This document shows positions 1 to 11,679 of a stretch of 64,000 nucleotides of DNA, one piece after another. Under the pieces are notes generated by a model. The model did not search any database. It was given only the letters and a program-made list of their open reading frames with translations, and was not told the DNA's origin. The position numbers and the translations under genes are program-made. The stretch comes from Schistosoma mansoni (lineage: Eukaryota > Platyhelminthes > Trematoda > Strigeidida > Schistosomatidae). The stretch is from the NCBI RefSeq assembly GCF_000237925.1, contig NW_017386049.1:496001-560000 (forward strand). Direction: 5' to 3'. Every line of letters starts with the position of its first letter. The first letter of the stretch is position 1.

Positions 1-2900
1 AAAATGCAGTAAAATATACTCTGACCAATTAGTTGAGTCGAACAATTTGTTGTCAGTTCATTTGACTTGATGGTAATCATATTACTTCTAAATCTAGGTA
101 TACATCTGAATGATTCAAATCTTCATTTTAGTTGATAATATGTGAATTATGCTATTCATGCGATGGCATCTTTATTATATTTGGAATCGATGTGTCTTCT
201 GTTGAGTTCCTTGTATTCCTTACATTCCTTTTATTCGACCACATTTTTGTATATCACTATACACTACTTATCAGTATTGAGTAGTCCATGTATTAGCCAT
301 AACTTTATCGTGTGCAGACACACTAATATCTGTGATGTTATAAAATATTCTCGAGCGCATCCATACACTGATTACATTCAATTTATTCATTCATGTAATC
401 ATGTCAATTCAATGCTTGCTATAGATATTTCACATTCCGATATGCAAGTTGAATATCCATTTAGATGTAACAAAATTTTGGCGTTCTTCCATCTCATTTT
501 CACTTTGTATATCACACTAACTTCGATCAATCAATTAGTTATCGCATATCTTATTGTACATCGTTACAAGTATATATCTGTTTCAAGATGCATCGTTCAC
601 TGAATAAACAGGAACTCGGCAAAAATATTTTTTGTTTAGATCGCCATTGTGGAGTTGAATGTGCGAATTCACCATTCATAAGTTTCACATGGTATGGAGA
701 GTATGATAATTGAGTGAGTGATATAAAATGAGATATTTATAATCAGTTTTCAACTAGATCATCAGAGTAGATTCAATCAATTACTATTGGTAGTTAGTGT
801 GTATAGAGATTAATATATCAGAAGACAGAAAACTTTTAAACGAATATGTATCATTGAAGTGGAAATGACAAGTTGTAATTATTAAAAGGGCAGACAGAAC
901 ACCTGTTGTACTGTTGTTTACATACAGGATATAGTCAATGGAAGATACAGTCTTTCATTTCATCGTTCACTGCAAGCACATGAACAATCCATTCACTGAA
1001 TTACTCATTATCCAATAGCCAGTAATGTTGACAGTCGATTCGACAAAATCATGATATACAAATATGATTGAAGATTGAATACACTACAATTATAATCTGT
1101 GTCTTGTATAAGTACCGATTCCGACAACTGTGAAAGTGAACAGTTTCATCCGGTGACAATGATGTGTAAATGAGGCAATGAACACGAGAACGTAACGAGA
1201 ACGGTTGAGGAAATCTCATCGCTTATTGTAAGTGATTGGGAGACAATGCTGTTTGGATTTCACAGAGTGCTATTATAAATAAACAAACAGTGTAATACTG
1301 ATAAACAAACATTGAATTATAGTGTGAATAGAATCAATTGATGGGAATAAACGTCCTATTCTCTACATAACAATAGACATTATGAAATATGGGGAAGGAC
1401 GTGTGAAACACAATATGAGGAAAGCAGATGTCGAATATGCAAATTGTTTTATGGGAAGAAGGAAATGTTTGTGTGAAGGCGTTCACCGAAAAACAACAAT
1501 CATAGCAACAATAGAAATAATAATAATAGTAAGGAAAGGTTAAGGTCATCATGGAGACGAACATAGGAAATGTTTCATTTGTAAACAAAGATTTTATTTC
1601 ATTTCATGTGTCATCAAAACATCTCCAGATAGAAAGAAGTTCAAATAATCAGATGTTGTCAGACGTGAATAGATTCTGTGAACATTAGTGAATTATGGTT
1701 GTTAGTTAGCTGCATGAGATGTCAAGTTCCAACATCGAATATTACCTTGATCAAAGCTGTGGAAAAAGTATTTGGAAGCACATTGTGGAGCACACATACT
1801 TCATTTATACTGTTTGTCCAACAGGACGAAATCATAACCACGAATGACAGACTGTACAGTTTATCTTTTCCTAAAAACATGATTAAACTGGTTTGAATAC
1901 GATATCTGTCATCTATATTCAAACATGCGGATCCTGACACAAGTATATTTTGCTTGGTGAATTGCTAGATGATCCATGGTTTGAGAGTCAACTCTATTTA
2001 GATTTTGTAATCTATGTGTGTGTGCAATAGTAGCAGCAATCATTGCAAAATACTCTACCTTCGTTATAAGAATCATTAAATTGTGAGGTAGCCTCTGGTG
2101 TATGCTACTTATATCAACAAATATAAGTAATATGTAACACCAATCAACATCAATCAATGAATGACAGCAGAAGGTTGAGAAGATCGAGCAGAAGAAAGCC
2201 GTAATGTGTAAAGTGAATCTTTATAATATCTACAAGAATCAAGAGTCTGTGAACCATTTGAAACTTCACAGTCACCATACAGGGTTCATTAAAATATAAT
2301 TGTACGTTTGACGAAATTCGAAGTCTGAATTTGCTGTTGATTAATCAAACCGTGGTTTGAAGTTCTGACATTATTAGTCACATCAACTAATGAAAATGAA
2401 TTTATGACTATTCCACCACAATTCTTAGATGAAAATGCACTGCTACTTAATTACTGCTTACTTACACCTTACAGTTGATTGTCATTATATCAGTTTTGTT
2501 TAGTAAGCATAACTTGATAACAATGAGAACATGCTTACTGATCGCTAGTAGTATGTTATCACCCATAACTGAATTCATTTCACTAACAACAGTGACAATA
2601 CACATGTCGGAACCTATATGTACATCTCACTAGTAGTGTATAGTGTATCACAAAAACAAACTACAGTTTATTACAATAGCAAAGAATGATATTTGATCAT
2701 AAGTAGTTCATGTTCTGTGATAAGACAATCACTGGGCTACATACATTTTCTACTGAATGAAACTATCATGTCTATGTTGATTTTGAACTTTCATGCAAAT
2801 CATGACACCATCTGAAAGGTATTCTATGACTTGTTTTATATGGAATTGCTAGAGTGATCTCATGTTACATGGTCTAATGTTATTAACTGACAATCTCATT
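1..2900. other. AT-rich non-coding stretch
   Basis: No coding signal I can support. The longest open frame (142-603, plus) is a run of low-complexity I/Y/S/H codons with no domain, no splice context and no coding-like composition, as expected by chance in AT-rich DNA. The stretch lies downstream of the minus-strand MEG-like gene and is probably intergenic. Confidence 0.5.
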
Positions 2901-5900
2901 TGTGCAATGATAACTTTATTCACGTTGTTGAAATTGACATTGTCACAGCATTTTCACCGTCGGTTGAAGAGGTGCTGTCTTCTATGATTCGCCTATTTTT
3001 CCACTTTTGTCAAGATCCTGTTTTGATGTTACATATACATTCGGGTTGTGCTGGAATGAAAATATTCTGGAATATCAAACATTTACTGCACTCCTATTCT
3101 CCACTTGAATTTCCTTACTGTTAGGGTTTGCAGGTGATTGCTGATCAAAGTCCTCTTCAAAAATTACCTATAAATTTCATGAGATCGGTTCAAAGCTATT
3201 TTGTCAATACCAAAACCCCTTTCCCTCCCATTTACTCCATGAATTCAAACATTTGAACAAAATCTGAAAACACCTCTGTTCTACAAAAGAAATGATTTTC
3301 AATTTTTCCAGTGTAAACATTTTATTATTTTTACAATTACACACGTATGTATATAGATCAACCAATGAGATCAACCAATTCATGGTTAACCAGCTTTAAA
3401 ATAAAACAAAATCCAAATACATTAATGAGGAGTTTTTACATTAAATGAGTTAAATAATGATGTTTACACAGATTCGATTTAAAGTGTCAAAATTATTCAT
3501 CCTATATATGTTGAAGAATATCCTTCATAACAGTTTGTGTCTTCCAGTAATGTTATGAATAACGCATCAGTGTTTCGAACGTTAGGTAGATGGTTCAGAT
3601 CAAGCTGACGAGTATGAAATAGAACTACATGACCACCACAGATGTCCTTACACTTAACAATCCAAAATGATCTCCCTCGAACACTGAATGGTTAGGACAT
3701 TTTTCACTATACATCTAACAGTTGAATAAACTTACCATGCAATATTATGTTATTAATTTATAATTAACATATTGAAACATAAAAAGTCAGTATTATTTGC
3801 CTTAAGGGATCAATCATTGGAAACAATGAACATTTGTGGTTGTTTGTATCAATCTCCGGTATTGTGATCAATGCTATGCATTATCCCTGCCACTCTGTAT
3901 CAGTTATTTTAAGATTATGTTAAAGTATGATTTCATATTAGATGTGTTGTGTGGTTAGATCTTCCAATGATTAGTGAATTACGTCAACGGTGAACTGATC
4001 GATAATTGGAATACTAATTGAGGAATATGGAACGTGATATTTATTGATTCCTCAGTACATGGTGAAATAGTGATCGCAAGGCACAACGGATTGACTAGTC
4101 GTTTAAATACATTCCATGATGAAAATTCTACATTGGAATATCTGGTCATCATCAACTTGAAGTATTTAATATCGCTTTGAATTCCTACTTCCCAAGTGAT
4201 GGTTAACTACTTGTGTATGGTTGTGGTTTGTGTCTACGATGTCAGTCTGCACTGTGATACTAGATGTTCTTGGTTCAACAACATGATTTTACTTTAATTA
4301 AAAATCTTACGTTTTACAACACAAATTACTTCCCAGCCGAATCTGATGAGAACTGAAATCATACAATTAAACAAACGATAACGTGCACTATAAGGTAATG
4401 AAACTGATCTATGACATGCCAACTCATTTTCAACAAATCAAAGAAAAAGGTTACGACGAACAACATGCGGTGCACATTAATTCACAACCCATTCAAGCAT
4501 CATTGAAATGCATCGAATTAACGTACTTGCACAAATAATTACTGAATTTGTGATTCAAAGAACAAAAAGTACCAAATCTTCTATCGAGCTTCTGAATTTC
4601 TTTTATGAAAATAAACAACATGAAAACCAACAGATTGATTTGTATCAGTAATGATGAAGACAATCACTCATTGCAAACTAATTCTAATGCATCACATTAA
4701 TGTCAGTTGATGCTTTTGACATGACAACTACTAGATGGACAAGTCACTTCATCATTCACTGATCTTATTACACTATGAAATTGAACAAACAATAAGGAAT
4801 TGTCTTACCTTCAATATATTGTTGTGGTACGTTGACGTAACACGCTGAACCATTGCGACTTTCTGCCTGCACTGTTCGATTGAGAAAAACAAGTAAATTG
4901 TAATATAGATTCAACGACATGATAAATTTATGTCAAACTCATGCATATTAATTAATTAATTACGCGAAACACATGTCATTTTGTATTCACATATTTATAC
5001 ACGAAGTTACTAGAAGTTTATTTGTGCAGTGATAGTTCGAAAAATGCCGGCAGTTCAATGATGGACACTGTTTTCGGTTGAGGAAATAAAGTCGGCAAAA
5101 CAACGTCCTTCTCCTTGTCCAATAAAGTAAGTAACCAGTATCGTGATCGCTTGCTGTCTGAAGTCAACTGCACTAACACTATTGACGTTGTTACCAAATA
5201 ATACGTGCGCATTTTTTTCAACTCAGTTCACAACCAGTTTTATATCTCACTGTTTATCATAGACTGTTCACCTTCTCATCCAGTGACTACTACACTTTCG
5301 CTGTCAGAACCTATTTCAACTTCACATGTTTCCATAATGATAACAATGGAAGTGCCACTTCTCAGTCATTATTTCACTATATATGTATGTGACATTGAAA
5401 GTGTTCGTGCATATTGAAACGGAAGACGTGTAAATTGGTGTCATCCGAACAGGTACAAAAGGCTCAGTACTAAATCCTTTAAACAGCATCAACGGGTTGG
5501 CTTCTCTGTCGGCATTGTAGTGTCAGTAACGACCCAAAGAGCAAATATCTTCCATGTGAATTAGTAAACTGCAAAATGTCGAGTAATACAGGTGTGAGAA
5601 AACATCTTGAAAACTATTACACTCACTTTGATAATCCTTCTTTTGCTCTTCGAAACACTTGATGAGTTCAGTGAAGTTATAGTTGCTAACTAGGGCTGGT
5701 GAAGTAGATAAATTTGAAACATTCGTCGAATTACTAAAATGACCACTCTATTCAAAAATGTAATCAACTATCTTATGTGTAAGATGAATTGATCACAGCT
5801 CATGGATGTAGAATAGACTAAACTGAAAACTTACGACTTTTAAATTTGTTGACTTGAATGGTTTCTATCATAACTGAAAGTATATGATCAAAGAATTCGA

Positions 5901-8900
5901 TGTTGTATGGTCGTATTAACGGTATTGTGAAATTCACAATAAAAGCTCATTCAGTGAAAATACAACGAAGAATTCCGTAGATTACTGCATCGTTCACAGA
6001 TCTCATTCATTAATTATTAGAATTAATTATTGGATAATTGACACAATACCCGATTGGTCTGAAGATTGTAATACTGTACTGCATTGCATGAAAATATTAA
6101 TCTTCCACAGGAGTCATTATCAATCAATCAACGCGATTGAGTAATCAGAGTCAGTCTTCGTTTGCACCATGTTCACCATGTTTGTCATGTATCCCATTCA
6201 AAAACTTAACATTATTCACTTCATGATTTCAACAATGATGAGAATTGTTCTGAAGATGTCTGTCATCATTCGTGAGCAAAATATTCCTTTTCATTATCTA
6301 TATCAACCAAACTTCACTTCCACAATCTAACACAGAAATCACTGATCTGCAAAATACTAAGTGTCATAGACTGTCCTGTGGCCAATCAATCAATTGAAAT
6401 AATTAAATGAATAGTATGAGTAAACATACACTTCACACCATCATCGTATTATGTTTGTGATTAACGAAAATGATAAGAAGGAATTCCGAGTGAAGCATAT
6501 GCTTCAGTTGAATTTTGTTAGAATATATCGAAATATAACTAAATCAACTCTAGATAAACTGTATGGTGATTCGGTTGATTATCTGAAGCACACTGGATAT
6601 TCTTCCATAGATGAAAGACTAGTTCCCACCTTATAATTATCTTCATACTTGTACTTGCATAATTAGATTTGTCTTTGATTTGTTCACTTTGACTCAATTC
6701 TTATGTTGGAACAGTTGAACAATAATTGTTAAGTCGATGTGGTTTACTTCAACATCACACATTCATGCCGTATTCACAAAGTCTTTGAAGTTACTGCGTA
6801 AAGTGTGTTTGGTATCAACCGTATTTTCGCATCTGTCCTATTCGTTTAAGTTATTTTATTAGACTGACAATAATCTCTTCAAATCAAGCAAGTACACCGA
6901 TCATTGCGCAGTCGAACGATTTGAATAAAGTCATTTGCAGAAACTAATTCTTACCATCACAGACTGATACCATTACAGAGATTATTTCATCCAAGTTTGA
7001 CATCTATTATCACTTCGCATTCACGGTCACGAATCAGGTCAAATCCAGAGACTTTAAGCTTAACGGTGAGCCCGATACATTCAGACCGTTGATCATCGTA
7101 TACACAATGATCAGAGTGTCGAGGCGTGACGGAAACTAAACAAATTAACTCACTATGTCAGTTTATTTTAATGTCTTAAATGAGCGAATGAAAACATTCA
7201 TTTGTTTAAATATCTGATCAGAGAAGGTCCAAAACCGTGGCAGAAAACAGTGTGAAGCGGTTATTGATAAACTTATCAAACTAATCATCTATCACGTTGG
7301 ATTCAGTGGGTATTGTCGATAGATGATGATGGAGATGGAATGTAAAACCTGATCTCCAGCGAATATTTTCTGTTGACAAACCACGTCAAGTTAAGGTCAT
7401 CGGAAATGTCGAATGATCTTTTTTCCGTTAAGCGTATTACAAATATTAATTAACAGACTAACCATAAGTAATGCAGAAAGTACGTCAGTCTTTTGGACTC
7501 GATCATACATCGAGTAAACTATGTTGAAAATCAGTGAACGGAATATACACGAGAAAACATAAAACTAAACGTTTATGCATGAATGGAAAAGTTCACGGTA
7601 GGAATCGAATACACAACACGACTGAATATGTGAGTATATATTAACGAACAATGAAACAATCGTTAATTCCGCATCTTAGAACCTGCAAAAACTGATAATC
7701 TGGGTTACGAAAGAGAATCCACCATAGTACAAAGATTTCCCACAGCTCCCATTGCATCAAAAGAAAAAAAAGATTTTGACCAATAACATACCACTGAAAG
7801 TTCTTGCTCCTCGACTGCTTTCATAAAACATGCGTCGACATTCGATCACTAAATTTATAAAAATTTATTCGTCTCAACATTAGCATTCGATAACCTACCT
7901 TCATCAAACTGCACACCGTGATTTGTCAAATTCGCCTTGATTTCCTCTATAAACCAATATATTTCATAAGAACAGTATCATATTGTAGTATAAGAATATG
8001 AAGGGACTGTCAACTCGACGACTGACTTCATTCAATTAATCGTTGAAAGACACTAAGTAATAGACACCAGCAATGCAAGTCGATTTCTGACCATCAGTGA
8101 ATTCCCACTTGCATACGGCCAGTAATACAGAACTATATAAAGCTGCGTTATTCTCGACTTTGATACAAGTTGTCTAAACAATCCTCACCCACATACTTAT
8201 CAGAATAACCACTACATGAAACAAAGTGGTACGTTCCTTGTTTTGTTCTCTTCAACATACATCCATCCATCTTAGCTTCATCATAATATTCCCCATTCGA
8301 ACTGGTTTTATTCACACTCCGATTGCTTAAATCCTTCATCAAATGTTTCAGATCTTAGGCGTTTATGTTTCATTATGTGTGACTAAAGAGTGCAGACTGA
8401 CTCACAGAACCATGAATGCATCCTTATCAACTGTATTCAGGGAACAGTGAATTCAAGAATACTTTCAAATGCAATGTTATCAACTGAAAACGATCCACTG
8501 CACTCCCTTGCACAGACTATCCTGTCAAATCGACGTGATCGATAGTCGTCCGAACTGTTATAACGGGACGAAGAGTTGCAAAGTTTGACACTTCAAGACT
8601 ATTTTTCGATTTATTATCATTGTCAAAATTTTCACTAGACAATTAATGGATATTCAGGTGTTGCACTCCGAGATTACACTTAATGCAAGCTTTCAGTGGA
8701 CCTTTTGACTAATTTTTATGCATTTTGTGGTTGATTTGTAGACAACAGAGAACTGATCTACTTTATTTATGAGTCTTCTGATCGTCTACACGGTTTGATG
8801 GAGATCGAGGATCAGTGAGTGTTAAATCCGTGATCGTGTTTCATTGGTCAGTCAACGCACACCTCACAACCAGTAATATTCGTGAACTTCATAGGGTCAT

Positions 8901-11674
8901 TTTATATGATGATCGGTCAACAGTCATATTCAGTAAATTTGAGATATTCAAATAATTGACTTACCTATTAGCTTGCCAATAAAACGTTTCATATTTTCTA
9001 CATCAACATCATACATTTCCAAACTACCTGTGAAATAGTTATAGAAATGTTTTTCTTGGTTGAAAAGCTTATTTCACTTTATTACTAAAACGTGAATGTG
9101 AAGAATTATTTCCTTGATGGATAACAGTTGTATGAGATTAATCCAAGATTCGAGAGTTCAATATGCAATTATTCATTTAATAACCTAATATGTGCAATGT
9201 GTTGGGTAACATAGACGACTGAATATAGGTAACGACTACTCCCTACCAATGAACGACATACAATCTTCACATAAATCTGTCGTTGGATATTGGAATGAAA
9301 CCCTCGATGTTTGAAAGAACTAGGTCAGTAACTCCAATCCAATGTGATTTATGGTCGTCAGTAGACAGGAAAAACAACACAACATGATTTCGGTTAGTAA
9401 ATAATGTTAAATATTGAATAAATGATTCAGTGCATAAGAGAGATAAAGAAATGGTAACTTGCCTTCATGACTTTTCATTAATTTTTCAATATTATCCATT
9501 TCATTTTGTGAACATTTCGCTTCTAGATATCAGAGAAATTCAACATGTCAACTACTAACTCACACAACAAGTAAATCATGGTTATAGAAATGCATCATTA
9601 AGGAGATGGTAGGATTGAAATGTTTATAATTGATCTTGTCAATTGCATATGCGTATAGAAGTGTAACTAACTGTTTTTACTGATAAAAAAATGTGACTTG
9701 AATAAAGTGGGATCGGTTCGTCAGTTGAGGTTATAATTACGAATGGTTGGTTTAGTATAAGCTCACTGGTCATTAGATTTGAAATGACTTTTCCGTAGTT
9801 ATATCAGGGAGTCTTGACCAGTATATCAAATCATGTCAACGATGAGAGTTATCATTCATTATGCTTGTTCGAAAATTACATAATTCCTCTTAATATTACT
9901 GAATTCGAAAGTGGAAACAATCGAAATATAAGTCAGTGATCTAAATATATCCTACTTGTCATGAAACATGAATCATAAATGCTCTTTGCCATGATAGATT
10001 CACAATGTTTAGGAGATCGTGACACGCATTGAACGATTGTGCAGTGTTATCTGCTTTCCTCTATCTCGCCACGTCATGGGAGATTACAGGGAAAGTCATC
10101 TCTAAATTACATCCGTTGACTACCCGATCACCAGTGATCTGTAAGCAAACTATAACTGATAACCGACAACTACAGAGTATCGGTATGACAGCCACATTAA
10201 AGCTTGAAAGTATGCATGAATAAAATTCAGGTGTGATCGTTTGTTGATTTGGTCTGATGAACTAAACAAACAACAGCTTTCATGCATGAACCACAAAGCA
10301 TTCAACAAACTAGAGCACTGCCCTTTCAATATTACTTATTCATACATTCATATCTGATCAACAAACACTGTCCTCCAGTCTTATGGAGTCATTCTGTGTG
10401 GTTAGACATTGATTGTCACTGACTTATAGATAAAACGATGTCGAGTATAAAATTTGTACGTATGTTTCACTCTTGCACAATAAAACGTTGGTATAATCAC
10501 AGGATTATTGCTAAGATTACTCTCACTAGTGCTTGACGAATCGCTCTTTCAATGATCATCGAACCGAGCTATTCATTTCATGATATCCGATACAGTCATC
10601 TCAACTATTCTTAATTCATGAGACTACAAAGTACTATTTGATTATACCAAGGTAAAATGACTAAACGGACATAAATTGACGTCAGAAAACAAAAAAATTG
10701 AAGATTACCATAAGCATGATCTCATTTATAAGATTATCATGGTATTCACGTAAGCCACTGGTATTCACACATTGAGTTTTGTCTCCATCGACTAATTACT
10801 GTGGTGATACATTCACTGTGTTAAGTGGTTGAGTAGTAAGCTTATCATTGTAAAACTACTTACCAATTGTATCTAAACTCTGACATTGGCATCCGTTCGA
10901 ATGTCGATAAGATTCGTATCATGAATTCATTAATGAATAAGATCATTCCGTCTTCTTGCAACACGACTTCATTTTTATCAATTTCGGGGCACATACTCAT
11001 TAACTCACTAACCACAAAATACAAACTTATTGTAACGATTAGGTTCGACTAGCTCACATTATGAATGGAACTGACTTTACGAAACTATTGCGTTCTTGTT
11101 AGTTAATATTTATGAAATGTAAACTCTGAAAATGACTCGAATCTGTGCTAATCTACAGGTATGATCACGATAATATGACACAGACAGGTTGTATTATTCA
11201 TAAATATCTAATTCATAAATTAGCTTGTTTAAGCACTCATCACAAGGTTTCTAATGACGGGAAGTATGAAATTCACGTCAAACGAGTAATTAGAGGTAAT
11301 ATTACTGATAGTACAAACTATTAGTTCATAACAAGAATTGTAATAAATTTAACGAGCTCTTGTTAGTCGAAAGGAGCTGTCACACATTGAAATGCTATCA
11401 GTGGATAGATCCGAAACTAACTTAATAACACGCGAATATATAGCCTCTGACACAATTCTGTTTCTACTTTGAAAACGTTTGAACAGAAACAACAATCCAA
11501 ATATTTTATCAATCAAAGTGGATCACATTCAGAACACCATGTTAACTGTAACTAGTCAAGTAAGTTTGAGATGAATATTGAACAAATAATACATTTTATT
11601 AATAATTGAATACACTCACCCTTTTGTATGGTTATACACAGAGACAGAATAATGATGATACCGTTGTATGCCAT
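2900..11674 (-). CDS. Micro-exon-gene-like secreted protein, multi-exon gene model
   Basis: Gene-level entry. A start exon encoding a hydrophobic leader (11620-11674) is followed downstream on the minus strand by small exons at 9463-9522, 8965-9027, 8189-8353, 7899-7946, 5835-5873, 5627-5689 and 4809-4871. Each has an AG acceptor and a good donor. Each internal exon is a multiple of three (39-165 nt), begins with two bases of a split codon and ends with the first base of the next, so any exon could be skipped without losing frame. That organisation, plus a signal peptide, is the known hallmark of schistosome micro-exon genes (secreted, variably spliced proteins of gland, gut and tegument). 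The peptides are polar and helical, carry N-glycosylation sequons and few cysteines, and match nothing I recognise. Extra exons of 9-24 nt are possible. The last exon is uncertain; a poly(A) signal lies at 2915-2920. MEG membership is inference. Confidence 0.6.
2915..2920 (-). terminator. Poly(A) signal AATAAA (minus strand)
   Basis: tttatt on the plus strand reads AATAAA on the minus strand, about 165 bp beyond the possible terminal exon of the MEG-like gene. The hexamer is common in AT-rich DNA, so its use is inference. Confidence 0.25.
3083..3117 (-). CDS. Possible terminal exon of the MEG-like gene
   Basis: After acceptor ...accctaacag the phase-1 frame reads RKFKWRIGVQ and then TAA (3085-3083). 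A poly(A) signal follows on the same strand at 2915-2920. Plausible, but other terminal exons cannot be excluded. Confidence 0.2.
4311..4328 (-). CDS. Candidate 18-nt micro-exon of the MEG-like gene
   Basis: TAATTTGTGTTGTAAAAC between AG (complement 4329-4330) and donor gtaaga (complement 4305-4310). Phase 1 on both sides. Supported by phase and donor only. Confidence 0.2.
4527..4541 (-). CDS. Candidate 15-nt micro-exon of the MEG-like gene
   Basis: TAATTATTTGTGCAA between acceptor ...acaaattcag and donor gtacgt (complement 4521-4526). Phase 1 on both sides; would add I-I-C-A. Tentative. Confidence 0.22.
4809..4871 (-). CDS. MEG-like gene, internal exon (63 nt)
   Basis: Acceptor ...caatcgaacag, donor G|gtaaga (complement of 4803-4808). 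Phase 1 on both sides, encoding QAESRNGSACYVNVPQQYIE (sequon NGS, one cysteine). The last exon I can support with confidence; further 3' exons are needed to reach a stop. Confidence 0.55.
5627..5689 (-). CDS. MEG-like gene, internal exon (63 nt)
   Basis: Acceptor ...ccagccctag, donor A|gtgagt (complement of 5621-5626). Phase 1 on both sides, encoding SNYNFTELIKCFEEQKKDYQ with a sequon (NFT) and one cysteine. Confidence 0.6.
5835..5873 (-). CDS. MEG-like gene, internal exon (39 nt)
   Basis: Acceptor ...tactttcag, donor C|gtaagt (complement of 5829-5834). Phase 1 on both sides, encoding MIETIQVNKFKS. The good pyrimidine-rich acceptor and consensus donor make it one of the more convincing small exons. 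Confidence 0.55.
6955..6963 (-). CDS. Candidate 9-nt micro-exon of the MEG-like gene
   Basis: TCTGTGATG between AG (complement 6964-6965) and donor gtaaga. Phase 1 on both sides, adding V-C-D when joined to a preceding G. Tentative; supported only by splice consensus and phase. Confidence 0.25.
7792..7809 (-). CDS. Candidate 18-nt micro-exon of the MEG-like gene
   Basis: GAGCAAGAACTTTCAGTG between an AG (complement 7810-7811) and donor gtatgt (complement 7786-7791). Phase 1 on both sides; would add G-A-R-T-F-S. Weak polypyrimidine tract and short length make this tentative. Confidence 0.22.
7899..7946 (-). CDS. MEG-like gene, internal exon (48 nt)
   Basis: Acceptor AG (complement at 7947-7948), donor gtaggt (complement of 7893-7898). 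Phase 1 on both sides, encoding EIKANLTNHGVQFDE with an N-glycosylation sequon NLT. Confidence 0.55.
8189..8353 (-). CDS. MEG-like gene, largest exon (165 nt)
   Basis: Starts after acceptor ...gcctaag and ends G|gtgagg (complement of 8183-8188). 54 codons between phase-1 borders. Shows sequons NRS and NKT and a two-cysteine module GCMLKRTKQGTYHFVSCSG. The frame stays open for 13 more codons to a TAA at 8148-8150, so an unspliced or alternative terminal form ending YQSRE is conceivable. No domain recognised. Confidence 0.6.
8965..9027 (-). CDS. MEG-like gene, internal exon (63 nt)
   Basis: Acceptor ...ttcacag and strong donor gtaagtc (complement just below 8965). Phase 1 on both sides, encoding SLEMYDVDVENMKRFIGKLI, an amphipathic acidic/basic segment. 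The length of 63 nt is shared with the exons at 5627-5689 and 4809-4871. Confidence 0.6.
9463..9522 (-). CDS. MEG-like gene, internal exon (60 nt)
   Basis: Phase 1 on both sides, encoding AKCSQNEMDNIEKLMKSHE between split codons: a highly polar, helix-favouring segment with one cysteine. The acceptor is ...gatatctag. The donor reads G|gcaagt (complement of 9457-9462), a consensus-type GC-AG intron start instead of GT-AG. Confidence 0.55.
10864..10872 (-). CDS. Candidate 9-nt micro-exon of the MEG-like gene
   Basis: ATACAATTG lies between an AG acceptor (complement at 10873-10874) and the strong donor gtaagt (complement of 10858-10863). It is phase 1 on both sides and would add D-T-I after exon 1. 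Nine bases is within the known MEG range, but such short matches arise by chance, so only a transcript can confirm it. Confidence 0.3.
11620..11674 (-). CDS. MEG-like gene, exon 1 (signal peptide)
   Basis: ATG at 11674-11672 opens MAYNGIIIILSLCITIQK, a short N-region followed by an aliphatic core, as in a secretory signal peptide. The exon ends with G in front of the donor gtgagt (complement of 11614-11619), so it exits in phase 1, matching every downstream exon. The start is chosen because it is the ATG immediately ahead of the hydrophobic core. Confidence 0.6.
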
Positions 11675-11679
11675 AGAAT

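Noticed and set aside
142-603. 153-codon open frame on the plus strand
   Set aside because: Low-complexity I/Y/S/H composition, no domain, no splice context. Frames this long are expected by chance in AT-rich DNA of this size.
3721-3780. Donor-like gtaagt on the minus strand near 3730
   Set aside because: No acceptor AG in the preceding 40 bases gives an open exon in the required phase.
8148-8342. 64-codon minus-strand frame read as a complete small gene
   Set aside because: It starts on a non-ATG codon and is better explained as an internal exon (8189-8353) with acceptor and donor in the phase of the neighbouring exons.
8385-8450. Possible minus-strand exon ending at gtgagt near 8399
   Set aside because: No acceptor gives the phase-1 symmetry shared by the other exons of the gene.
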